From: Allodiplogaster sudhausi
Lineage: Eukaryota > Nematoda > Chromadorea > Rhabditida > Diplogasteridae
DNA length: 64,000 nucleotides
Reading direction: 5' to 3'
NCBI GenBank assembly: GCA_945643635.1
Contig: CALZFC010000004.1
Span: 4,105,036 to 4,169,035, forward strand
Shown: one piece after another, positions 50,655 to 61,100 of the stretch
Layout: each line of letters opens with the position of its first letter
How positions within the stretch are numbered: the first letter of the stretch is position 1
Position numbers and translations under genes: made by a program
The notes under the pieces: generated by a model
Told to the model about the DNA's origin: nothing
Databases searched by the model: none
The model's input: the letters and a program-made list of their open reading frames with translations, nothing else

Positions 50655-51219
50655 GAGAGATATACTAATTGTAAGGTCTATTGCCTTGAAAATTGGAGAC
50701 CGATTGCCCTTGACACCGTCGCTGAAGTTGAGGATATCGTCAAATTTTAGCCTGAAATTGAATCATTTAATGGAGGAAATGGAGAAGTGAGAGATTGAGA
50801 AATAGAGAGAGAGACACAGAGAGAGATACAAAGCGGGACAGAGAGAATCTAGAATGACACAGACAGAGAGAGAAAGAGAGAAGAAAAAGGAAACTTATAA
50901 AGGATCGCATAGAGCAAACCGAGATCAACATAAAATATGGACTGATAGAGGGAAATCCCTCAGGTTTTTTTGCGAGGCCTTTTACCACATCATTGTTGTT
51001 GTTCCTCCTGTTTTTGGATCAATAATGTTTTTATTGATTGATTATTAAACGCATTGTTAAAATAGCATTTATAGATTTATAATAAGTTCTGTTATGTGCG
51101 TTCATAACTTGTATGATTCGCACATTGTTAATAAAGAGTTTGACTTTGATTGGCTGTTTTCTATCACTCATTGTTACAGAAATAAAACAGGCCAATAAAA
51201 CAAGTACCAATTTTCTCAT
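50655..51219 (-). pseudogene. Aspartic protease fragment, right arm
   Basis: Mirror of 41201-41755: a signal exon starting at 51219 (MRKLVLVLLACF) and the segment FDDILNFSDGVKGN near 50760-50680. GA tracts fill 50430-50650 and 50780-50900. No catalytic exons. Confidence 0.6.
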
Positions 51220-51439
51220 CAGTCTAGCCCAATTTCTTATATCCTGTTCTATTGAATAGCAACCCTATGTGCATATGTTGAAAAAATTATCCGAAACATA
51301 CTATGTTAACAAATAGCTAATAAACTTTCAAAATTTCTCTTAAAAAAAAACGAATTCAGAGCCACTTTCAGAGACACAAAAAAAGGGAAAATGTATAGCG
51401 GCGTGAGAAACTGTTAGAAACGCTCATTTATACAGGCCA

Positions 51440-52401
51440 TCAATGGAATGCGAAGTAAATCATCATGCCGGTAGCAATGACTGCCGCACTCGTCGCAAGC
51501 GACAAAGAAACGACGATGACGATGATATTTGCCTTGAAAATACGAGTATATTAGAAGAAAATTTAATTATTAAATCGACAAACAACATGGAAAATTTTCT
51601 TTGAGGTCAAATAAACGGGGATTAAAAAAGAAATCTCCATGCTTATAATGATTGCAAGAAAGAAAATACAGTATATTTTCTTTTAAGCAATCGGAATGTG
51701 TTTTAAACGCAGTAAATATATCGCTATTGACGAAACAGGCAGGTGAAATATTGCACTTCAAAATGACAATTTCGTCATATTCTTAGAGATATATGGATGA
51801 CCTTTTTAAAATCAACAGTCTTTTGGCCCTCCTTCTTCTCATCACGGTACTCCTCGCGAATCAACTGTTCGATGCGTTCGATGGCGTCGGAGTACGCGGA
51901 CAAGTTCAGCTTGCAATCGTTGACTCCGCACATGCAAGTCAGCTCCCGGAAACCGTAGTCTTTCCACTCTAAAATTGGGCACTTTCAAAAAAACTCATTA
52001 ATGATTAAAAATAATTATGTACATAAGAGAGAAGATAACTCTAACCCAACATGCACTCCTGATGTTCCTCGTGTACCTGACCATTGAAGCACTTCTGCTC
52101 AACGCTCATTGAGTTTCCGAACTGGTGCCGGCAGAGTCTCATGTCGCCAACTAATCCTTCTGCGCAGCCCACCACGCATGTCTCGCAGTTGTTCCAGTTG
52201 TAGCAAGTCCTCTGAAAAACAAAAAAAAATACAACATAGAGAAATTAATGCTAAATATAAAAATAAAAACTCATTTAGCTTTTCTCACTCGAAGCCACTA
52301 ACATTAGCAACGAAGTTGTTCGTCGTGCCACAATGCTCATCCGCATTTGCAGAAGCACAGAGGCAGGCCAGAAGAATGAAGCAGGCCCTGAGAAGCAACA
52401 T
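51440..52401 (-). CDS. ET-module membrane protein, right-arm copy without stalk
   Basis: Exons 52401-52303 (signal, LLLRACFILLACLC), 52211-52046 (TCYNWNNCETCVVGC...LCRHQFGNS...CMLG), 51968-51802 (LTCMCGVNDCKLNLS...EEYRDEKKEG) and 51532-51440 (ANIIVIVVSLSLATSAAVIA, stop). All phases agree and sum to 525 nt (174 aa). The segment holding the Ser/Thr stalk exons in the left arm is deleted here, yet joining exon 3 straight to the membrane exon keeps the frame. It could therefore be a functional short-stalk protein or an early decay product. It carries an extra Cys before ET compared with the intact gene. Confidence 0.6.
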
Positions 52402-52554
52402 CACACGAGGGACGACGAAACTGAGAATGAGAGAACGACGTCGGAAAGACGAAGTGAGACTCGGAAGAGCCAACCAACTGCTGGGCGAAAACTCGTGTGA
52501 AATGACCGATATCGTTGTGAGAGAGAATCTTTTTTCTTATACTTGAGGTGCACT

Positions 52555-52842
52555 TTGTTAATTTACACACCAGGTTTAAATTTTAAATATAAAATGAATA
52601 TCAATTCTAAATATCGGCAAAACATTTCTCATTTTGACCATGATCTTCTCTCCACTAAGATAACCAAATTATTAACGAAAAGTGTCATCGTCTTGTAGTG
52701 ATGTACCGCCAAAATGGCCGAATGGGAACGCTGCGCATGCAATGTTCCAATCAGCACGCAAGTCATAGCTGGTCAACAAGGAAGCTACATACATATAATC
52801 TTTTTTTTTCTAATAAAGAAGAGACTATGTTTTATGTAATGA
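52555..52842 (-). promoter_or_regulatory. 5' flank of the right-arm ET gene
   Basis: Matches the near part of the conserved ET upstream block (45575-45760) and, further out, the left-arm sequence 39773-39880. It ends at the inverted LTR fragment, so the distal part of the block is missing. Confidence 0.45.
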
Positions 52843-52907
52843 AGGTCTCTCGGCTTCTTAACTGTCGACTGGATGTGAAGAGGAGTGGGACTGGCGTAAA
52901 TTAGGGG
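52843..52907 (-). repeat. LTR fragment, 65 bp, inverted
   Basis: The reverse complement of the last 65 bp of the LTR at 39708-39772, starting TGTAATGAAGG. The rest of the LTR and element is absent. Confidence 0.85.
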
Positions 52908-53335
52908 GTCGATTTTGTTATAAAATTTTTTTCTTTGACTGGGCATACAAGAGTATGCAAAATGTTTAAGTCCATATATCTTTCCTTAAACTCAATGTTT
53001 TTGAATTTTCTTTTTTTTTATCTGATGTGTATTCGGACAACGCACAAAAACATCGTTGACGAGTTTCCTGAATATTTTCATTTTCTACCAGTTTTATGCA
53101 TTTTTAATTTTCAAAAATCAGTTTTTTGAGCACTTCATCTATTTCCCGATACGGGCTAAAGCTGAATAATAGTATAAAAGAAAGAGGAGAAAAAATGACA
53201 TATAATATGTTGTTATGAAGAAAATCGAAGGATACATATGTTTTCGAATTTATTATATGACTTTCGGTTAATTAAATTTTTTGAAATGTGGTTTTCAGGC
53301 AATAACTTTTTTTTACTAGGAAAAACAAAAAAAAG
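52908..53335. other. No gene recognised
   Basis: AT-rich DNA between the LTR fragment and the TTL upstream block. Confidence 0.5.
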
Positions 53336-53668
53336 GTGCGAAGGAACGGCGCGTCATGGGGAAAGAGAAATCGAGGCAATATAAAAGAATGTTATTTGAG
53401 TGACTGCCTTCCTGTCTCTGATCAGTCATATTTCCATGCATTCCCAGCTCCTCGAAATTTGTCATCATTATACGTGTTCAGTCTCCGAAAGAGACATGGA
53501 GACAGAGGTAGAGAAAGAAAAAAATATCTTACTTTAGCATTTCACTAAATCTTTTCTAAAAGATAAGCGATTTTCTACTTTATTGTCTCTTTATTTTTTG
53601 GTCCACATTTTTGGGACTTCCAGCATCTTTTGCATGATACTATTATTTGAATTTCGCTGCACTTTCAG

Positions 53669-53797
53669 TCGACCCCAATGATATGCTCATGGACGGGAGG
53701 GCAAACGACCGCGGCGAATTTGAGGTGACGGGCGGAGAGGACGAGGTGAGCATAATGGGAAGAAGTAATAGGAACAGCCGAATTAAAGAGAGAGAGA

Positions 53798-53828
<31 letters not shown>

Positions 53829-53846
53829 GGAGAGAGAGGAAGAGAA

Positions 53847-53901
<55 letters not shown>

Positions 53902-54561
53902 AAGAGAAAGTGAGAGAGAAAAAAAAGAGAGAGAGAGATTGGATTTGTTGACCCTGATGGTGAGATTTTCTCTCTTCAGTTCGGTTCAATTGAACCCTTC
54001 GTGCGCTTCTTCCACGACTGCGACTTGACGGAGGAGCAACAGAGAGAGGTCAAACCTTTTAATTTTTACGATTCTCAAATATCATATTTTACATCATAAA
54101 TAAATGGTTTTGAATACAATGAAGCCATTGGGCATAAAGTAAGTCCAATTGAATCATTCGAATGGTTAAATCCAGCTCCTCCCTTTCACTTTGTCTTTTC
54201 CTTTTCAAATAACCAGTCCGTGTGAAATGTAATGAATGAGTCATTGAAGTAGATGTCAAAAAAAAAGAAAGAAGACATACTTCTCTCACTCAGTTGGTTG
54301 TTTTCTCTGCGAAACACCATTTTTACTAAGTAATTGGCGATTTTATACAGAAAATAACAAATAGAATAATATGATGTATTAGTGAAATAGTCAATGAGTC
54401 CATCCTTGCTTAAGTTTTTTTTTAAACAGTGCAAATTTGATCAGGGCTGCAAGCGTCGCGTCGACTTTGAAGTGCCGAAAAAGTACATGAACGGGCCCGT
54501 CTACGACATGGATGTCGTCTCGCTCCACGTCGAACACTACGACGAGACGATCAAGTGTTAG
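53669..54561 (+). CDS. Transthyretin-like (TTL) gene, copy C, 5' exon missing
   Basis: Exon 2 53669-53745 (DPNDMLMDGRANDRGEFEV), exon 3 53980-54048 (FGSIEPFVRFFHDCDLTEEQ) and exon 4 54430-54561 (CKFDQGCKRRVDFEVPKKY, then YDMDVVSLHVEHYDETIKC, stop) are intact with consistent phases and the conserved TTL cysteines. The TTL upstream block is present at 53340-53480, but no exon 1 with a signal peptide is found before 53669. Unless the first exon is very diverged, the gene lacks its start. It is complementary to copy A, which has exon 1 but no exon 4. Confidence 0.75.
53786..53935. repeat. GA microsatellite in TTL copy C intron 2
   Basis: Interrupted (GA)n, equivalent in intron position and sense to the tract in copy A at 27833-28015. 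Confidence 0.95.
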
Positions 54562-54899
54562 AAATTTTCCTATTTTTGTTGACAACTAGAAGTAGGTCAG
54601 CTATCGCGCAAGGGAAATGTCCGCATACATGCTTCGCCATATTAGGCTTCCCTCCCTTACCCCCAAGGGTGATTTTGTTGCCATAATAGATATGCCGTTC
54701 TGGTTATTTATGTTGAACAGTACTCCTTTGTTCCCTTATAATGTAAAAGATCTACTTGAATCCTTCATGCTGAATCAGTTATAAGCTATTTGTATATAGG
54801 AGGGCGATCGCTGAAAAATAATCACTAAAGGTTGGAATTTCAGTTACTCTCATTCATGCGGGCTATTTTGCAGGCAGCGCTCTCATGGCAGTTACCCCG

Positions 54900-55190
54900 C
54901 CTGGTTCGTCCAGGCGGAAAATATTTATCATTGATGACCTGAATTCATGAGCATTTCTGACAGTTTTGCACGCTATACATTTTCTGTATTTTGTGACTGT
55001 GAAAGTGGCTTTGAATTTTTTTTTTTTTTAATAAATTTTGAAAGGAAATTAGCTATTTGTTAACATACAATTTTTCGGGGTTTTCAACAAATGCACATAT
55101 GGCTGCTATTCAATAGAGCAGGATATAAAAATTGCTAGACTTATAAGAAAATTGGTACTACTTTTATTGGCTTGTTTTTTTCCAAATAAG
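54900..55190 (+). pseudogene. Third copy of the arm segment around the protease signal exon
   Basis: Matches 40955-41260 of the left arm with many differences. The signal exon start ATGAGAAAATTGG is ATAAGAAAATTGG here, so the start codon is lost, and the copy stops within the signal peptide. Confidence 0.6.
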
Positions 55191-55559
55191 ATAAAAGGTG
55201 CAAATCAAGCAACGTTTCCGCGTCCCTTTTTTAAACTAAAATGACAGGACAACACCCCGAGGGAGGGGGAAGCTATGTCCGAGAAAGCGTGGCTTCTAAT
55301 AGCAGGGGGCCTAATATCTACTATAGCTAACTCTCTTTCCGTGAGATTTTACATAACTTTAATCCTAAAATTATAATAAAGAATAGCTCAAACTTACTTG
55401 ATTCATGCCTCAGTTTACGACGTCATTTACAGAATAAATTGTGAAACTGATGTTCGCAGTGAAATTCAGTGAGACTTTAATTACCTAAAAAAAGAGGTCT
55501 TGGGACGAGTAATTATTGTATGTCTATTACTCCCTTGTTCAGAAACGAGCAGTACATTC

Positions 55560-55750
55560 AGAATCCAAGGTGTTCACAAAGTCAATGTTCAATTTCTCAA
55601 ATTGTCGGGACCAATCGGGCCCAGCAGTCCGCTGCCCCGGCCTGGCCCTGCGCGTCCCCGCAATGTTGGGCACTCCGGCGCAATTGGCTGGGCCGGACCG
55701 TTGACACCTCTGTTTGTCACTGGTGCCATCCCACCCCTGATTGTGAGCTA
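55560..55750 (+). other. GC-rich coding-like segment
   Basis: Open in three plus frames. One is Gly/Pro-rich (SGPIGPSSPLPRPGPARPRN), another Cys/Trp-rich (AAPAWPCASPQCWALRRNWL). It is distinct from the AT-rich flanks. It may be an exon of an unidentified gene or foreign or repeat DNA; the frame cannot be chosen. Confidence 0.25.
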
Positions 55751-55899
55751 ATCAATCTACTTCAGATATGCATGAAAATGTACTGGACCTGTAATAATAT
55801 AGCTTTTAGAATTGCTGAATTTTCTTTTTTTTACTTACTGTTCAAGTTCGCAAATATAATAACACTAGCAAAATTATTTTAGAAAATTCATAAAATGAG

Positions 55900-56229
55900 G
55901 AATGATTACTATCAGCTCATACAAGCACTCCGCTTGGTTCGAACTGCTCTCGCTCAGAAAGAACGAGTCATTCATACTGGAACAGATTTAGAAATATGTA
56001 AGCTAACATTTTGGAAGAAAGTTCACCTAAATTTCACATTGCTGTTTTACATTTAATAGTCTTTATATGTAAATCAGGTTCAATTTCCCCTAAATTTAAT
56101 GGATTGATACGCCAATTGCCAAATCGAACTCGAAAGCATTCATATTGTCGTGCTTATTAGAGAGAATGGAAGAATCTTGTAGGGAAGTAAGAAATAATAA
56201 ATATTACACCAGACAACAGTCTCTGTCCT
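55900..56229. other. No gene recognised
   Basis: AT-rich DNA downstream of ET copy 5; its membrane exon was not found here. Confidence 0.4.
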
Positions 56230-57063
56230 CACCTGGATGTTGTCTGCGGTACTTCGTGGCGAGTCGTTGTCTCGACCTTCACTGAATTCAGCCTCCGTCA
56301 CCTAAGTTGTGACGAGCAATTAGTTACAATTTTATGTTATTTAATTTTAGCTAATATCGTTTGCTAATGCCTTTTACTTTACCGCTGTTGACGAAAAGGG
56401 CTGGACACTATTGAATTACAAAAAGAAAATTTTGTCTTATTCTTAGAGATACATAAATATGTGTATGACCTTTTTAAAAGCAATGCTCTCAAGGCCCTCC
56501 TTCTGGTCATCAGGGTATTCCTTGCGAATGAACTGGTGGAGTCGTTCGATGGCGTCAAGGATCGCGGACAAGTTCAGCTTGCAATCGTTAGCTCCACACC
56601 AGCAACGTAGCTGGTGGAAGGCGTATTTTTTCCACTCTAAATTGGAGCACTATGAAAAGAAATCAATAATGATTAATACTATATTATATAAGAGAGAAAA
56701 ATAACTCTATCCCAACATGCACTCCTGACATTCCTCTTGTGCCTGACCATTGATGCACTTCTACACAACGCTCGATGAGTTTCCGAACTGGTGCTGGCAG
56801 AGTCTTATGTCGACATCGAATCCTTCTCGGCAGCCCACCACGAATGCGGTTGTAGCAAGTCCTCTGTAAAAAAAGCTAAAAGAAACTACCCGTGGTACTA
56901 TTAAATTATCAATATAAAACTAACAACTTATTTATCTTTTTATTTTGTACTCCAAGTCTCTAACATTAAGAGGGAAGTTATTCGTCATTCCACAATGCTC
57001 ATCCGCATCTGCAGAAGCACTGAGGCAAACTATCAGGATGAAGCAGGCCCTGAGAAGCAACAT
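56230..57063 (-). pseudogene. ET-module gene, copy 5
   Basis: Exon 1 57063-56965 is intact (RACFILIVCLSASAD). Exon 2 (56863-56712) has lost 14 bp after TGCTACAAC, shifting the frame, carries TAG in place of a Gln codon, and its donor is GA instead of GT. Exon 3 56636-56470 is open (LRCWCGANDCKLNLS). A fused stalk segment lies at 56230-56312. No membrane exon is recognised. Non-functional. Confidence 0.7.
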
Positions 57064-57219
57064 CGCACGAGGGACGACGAGACCGAGAATGAGAGAACGA
57101 CGACGGAAAGACGAGGAGAGACTCGAAAGAACCAACCAAGTGCTGGGCAGAGACTGGTGTGAAATGGCCGAAATCGTTGTGAGAGAAATAGGTGTGTTTT
57201 TTATTCATATACTTGAGGT

Positions 57220-57838
57220 GCACTTTCTTAATTTATACACCTTTTTTGCATTTAAAAGTGAAGAAATATTAATTCTAAATATCGGCGAAACATTTTTTTT
57301 TTCATTTTGACCATGATGTAGCCTCAACTAAAATGACCTAATTATTTAGTAACATCGTCTTCTAATGAAAATGGCCAAATGGGAACGATACACGAGCAAT
57401 GTTTCAACCAGGTAGCCGACAAGGACGCGATATGAAAAGATGCTTATATCTATAATCTTATTTCTTATAAAAAAACAGACGTATTCTTACTGGCCTAATG
57501 ATATCATGGATTATATATTTAGATATGCAATAATTTCAAACTTTGCAACTTTACTTTTGAATTCAATGAGGTACATACGATTCTTAGGTGAATTTTGAGA
57601 ACTTTGTCCCGAGAAAAAGGAAACAATTTCTAGAACAAAGTTGAGGAAACATGCTCCGAGCATATCACTGCTCTTTCCAATGTAAAAAGATATATGTGCA
57701 TGAATATAAATGCAGAGCCATGTTTTTTCAGCTTTTTTTGCATGCTTTATTTTATATTGAAAAGTCGATTAATAAGGAGTAAATGAATTTGCTATCAACA
57801 TAAATAACAGTACAGAGAACTCCAAAGCAAAAATTCTG

Positions 57839-57840
<2 letters not shown>
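57220..57840 (-). promoter_or_regulatory. 5' flank of ET copy 5
   Basis: Collinear with 45575-46110 upstream of the intact ET gene, with substitutions and small gaps. Ends before a (TA)n run. Confidence 0.45.

Positions 57841-57895
<55 letters not shown>
57841..57895. repeat. (TA)n microsatellite
   Basis: About 55 bp of TA repeats. Confidence 0.95.
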
Positions 57896-57900
<5 letters not shown>

Positions 57901-58138
57901 CTGAACAAAATGTTTACAGCACGTTTACTTCATAGACAATGAATGTAAATACCGTATGTTCATGGAAATCAACATTTAAAAACAAGGGCCTTGAGAACAA
58001 GAAATATGCCAAAAAGAAAATGCTTGAAAAAACACGACTGAAAAATCGGGCTGTACTCGTATGATGCTCTCTCGCCATCATTACCCACAGAATATGAATA
58101 CTTTTGGTAATTTTTTACCATTTTTCTCATGCGCTTCT

Positions 58139-61100
58139 TCAGAGACCGAGTGTGATTCCAAGAGAGAAGAATGCAACGAAGGTTGTCGTTAGAGCAAGCG
58201 AGAGTGGACTCCACACTCGGCTAACTCCGCTCACTCCGATGAATCCGATTCTCCGCCTGCCCATGTCGTAGACGTTACAGTACTCGCGAATAAGCGGGTC
58301 GCCTTCAAGTTATTATAGTTTTAAAGCATTCATTATTATTCTTATTTCCTTAAAATACATTTTAAAATTTAGGATATGCTGTTTGTTTTTTTTAAATTAA
58401 AAAATGACTCCTTTTAAAAGTACTCGCGAATCATAAGCGTTATATTAGCAACATTTTGTTTCGATTTTATAAGTAATCTATTGAAATGTCTGTGATTATA
58501 TTTCATCTAAATGAAGAAAAAAAACAAAGGTCTGGCATGTAAGTTGAAAGGAAATAACCAATCAGCCAGTTGATGGCGAACTGGCCATCCAATTGGCTTA
58601 TTGCCAGAATACATGTGCCCTGCAAGAAAGGAAAAAATATGTGGACATTTTTTTCTGTTTCTCTCTCTCTCTCTCTCTGTCTCTTTCTTTCTCTTCAACT
58701 TTATCTCTCTCTCTCTCTCCATTCTCTCTCTCTTCTCTCACACCCTCTTTGTCTCTTCCTTTCTCTCTCTCTATCTCTGTATCTTTTTTTTCGATTTCTC
58801 TCTCTTTCTCATCTTGGTCTTAAATACCTGACTGTTAATCACGAGCTTATCGGCCTTGATCCTGATTCTGAAGTCGCCGAGTGTCAGTGAGATGTCGGGC
58901 ACTTTTGCGCTACCGCATCGTACGACGTATGCTCCTTGGTTGTAGTCATACTAAATATACATAGACATAAAGGCTCATATAAATCCTGTTATTTTTTCTT
59001 GATTCTACTAGGTAGCATACTTATGACTAACTGATTACAAAGGAAAAAAACACTAACATAAATTTTGATGTTTATTTAATTAATCTTTTTAGATGATTTG
59101 AACTTATGTTAGCAGATTCACTTTGGCTTCGGCGGCCTTGACAAAAGCGGTGAAGGCGTCGCTGGGCATGTACACGAACGAAGTGCCCGTGTCAGAGATC
59201 GCTTGCCAAGAGCCGCGCTGATAGGAGAGGACCGTAAAGATGGTGTTGTATTCTTTCTCGAACTTTATATATTACCGTCAGTCAGGTTGGCACACAACAC
59301 TTAATTGAAAGCAAAGAAAAGCCGCGCTGCAATCGAGGAGGGTGCCAAAAAGATGGTGTTTCTTTCTCGAAGATTAGTTTTGAACTTTAAATATTATGGC
59401 CTGGTTAGAGATTACCACCGGATTATAAATATTAACGCCACATTAATGTTGACATTTAACGCTGCTTCTCTCCACCACTATGCAAAGTATCGAATGGCCA
59501 GCATGACCTTTGGCCATGTCCCGGTGCATTTTGTTAGCAAGTCATGAATGTAAGAGTGATGCATCTCGCGAACTTCGATATTAGAGTTGGTCGTAGGGGA
59601 TGTTTGAAAATACAAAAACCAAACAATCGCGACGTCAAGCAACAACAGTGGCTCTTGAGGTCGGAACCACTCACCTTGCTGTATCCCGGAATGTTGACTT
59701 CGGTGATCTCGAACTGCCAGTACGGATTCTTGGTGTCCGTGAGGGGCGCGTAACCAATCAACTTTTGGTTGCAGCGCTCGGGGTCAATCTACAACTTGAG
59801 AAATTTATCATATTTAAGCATAATTCCTTCTGAATAAAATTATTAAATCATAAGAATACATCAAAAGATTAATACAAGCATATATTGGCACCCCGCCAAA
59901 GTAGAAGCGACCTCCGTCCGGCCCGCCGTCATCGACGCTCTTGAAAGCGGCCGTGAACACGGGCTCGTCCACGAGTTCTGCAATCTCTATTCTTCGTAAA
60001 TTATTGCTTAATTATGAAGATATATGGCCAAAAAACATATACATACATTATAACAAAAATGTATTTTGATGGCTTTTTTTATTTGTAAGCAACATGTGAA
60101 TGATATCTAAAAGCGAAGCACAGGTAGAGTGAGATAAAGAGAGGAGAGAGAGACAGGAGAGAAAGAAAGGAAAGAAAGAGAGGAGAGAGAGAGAGAGGAA
60201 TGAGAGAGAGAAGAGAGGAGAGAGAGGCGATAGAGAGAGGAGAGAGAGAAGAGAGAGAAGAAATGGGAACTGCTAACGTCTGTTGATGGCTTCCATGAAA
60301 ATAGGCAAAGGATTGCCCTTGACACCGTCGCTGAATCCAAGGCCGAGGATGCCGTCAAATGTAGTCATCTGAAACGGCGTCGCAGGAAAGATTAAGAGAG
60401 ATTGAGAGAGAAAACGAGAGAGAGAGAGAGAGAAAAGAGAGAGAGAGAGAGGATAGAGAGAGAGGATAGAGAGAGAGATAAAGAGTGAGAAAGAATGAGA
60501 AAGGCCATAGAGGTAGAGAAAGCGAAATAGGTTTTTTTTCAGAATAGGAACAGACGTAATGAAATAATTCTTCCTTTTTATTCTTCACATAACCAAAATA
60601 TACAAGCTAATCGTAAGTAGTCTATACCAACCGAAAGATAAGTTCGAAAGTAATCAGATCGTGAAATATAATTCTGTTTAAATTTTCCTCGTATTAATTG
60701 GGTTTTAGGTCACAGGGGTTTTACAAAAAAATATATTCATGAGACCACTAAAAGTGCGATCGACTGACTCGTCGAAAGAATGCGTCTTCGCTCGTGGCGA
60801 CGCCAAAGCCGGTCTGTGTCATGTTCAGCGAGCCAAACTGGAGAAAGAATGTCTCTCTACTAATTCTGCCTATCTCTCTCATGGAAATTATAAAAAAAAA
60901 CCTTTTTGGCAATCCAAAATTTGAGAGAAGCAAGGGAAAAATTTTCTCTAGATATTTTTTGTTTACCATTACTTTTTATTTTTGAAGGCTTCTAGCAAAA
61001 AAAAAATGGTTATGTGAGTGAGTGTATTCTTCTTTTTTTTTCCCAAGCCTGCATGCTTAATTATGTAAAATATTGGAAGAAAAGAAAAGAAAAGAGGAAA

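Larger units (their letters stand above)
49417..52907 (-). repeat. Large inverted repeat, right arm
   Basis: Mirror of 39706-43008 (see there). It retains ET exons 1-3, lost from the left arm, and lacks the 677-bp stalk-containing segment. Its outer end is a 65-bp inverted piece of the retrotransposon LTR followed by unrelated DNA. Confidence 0.9.
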
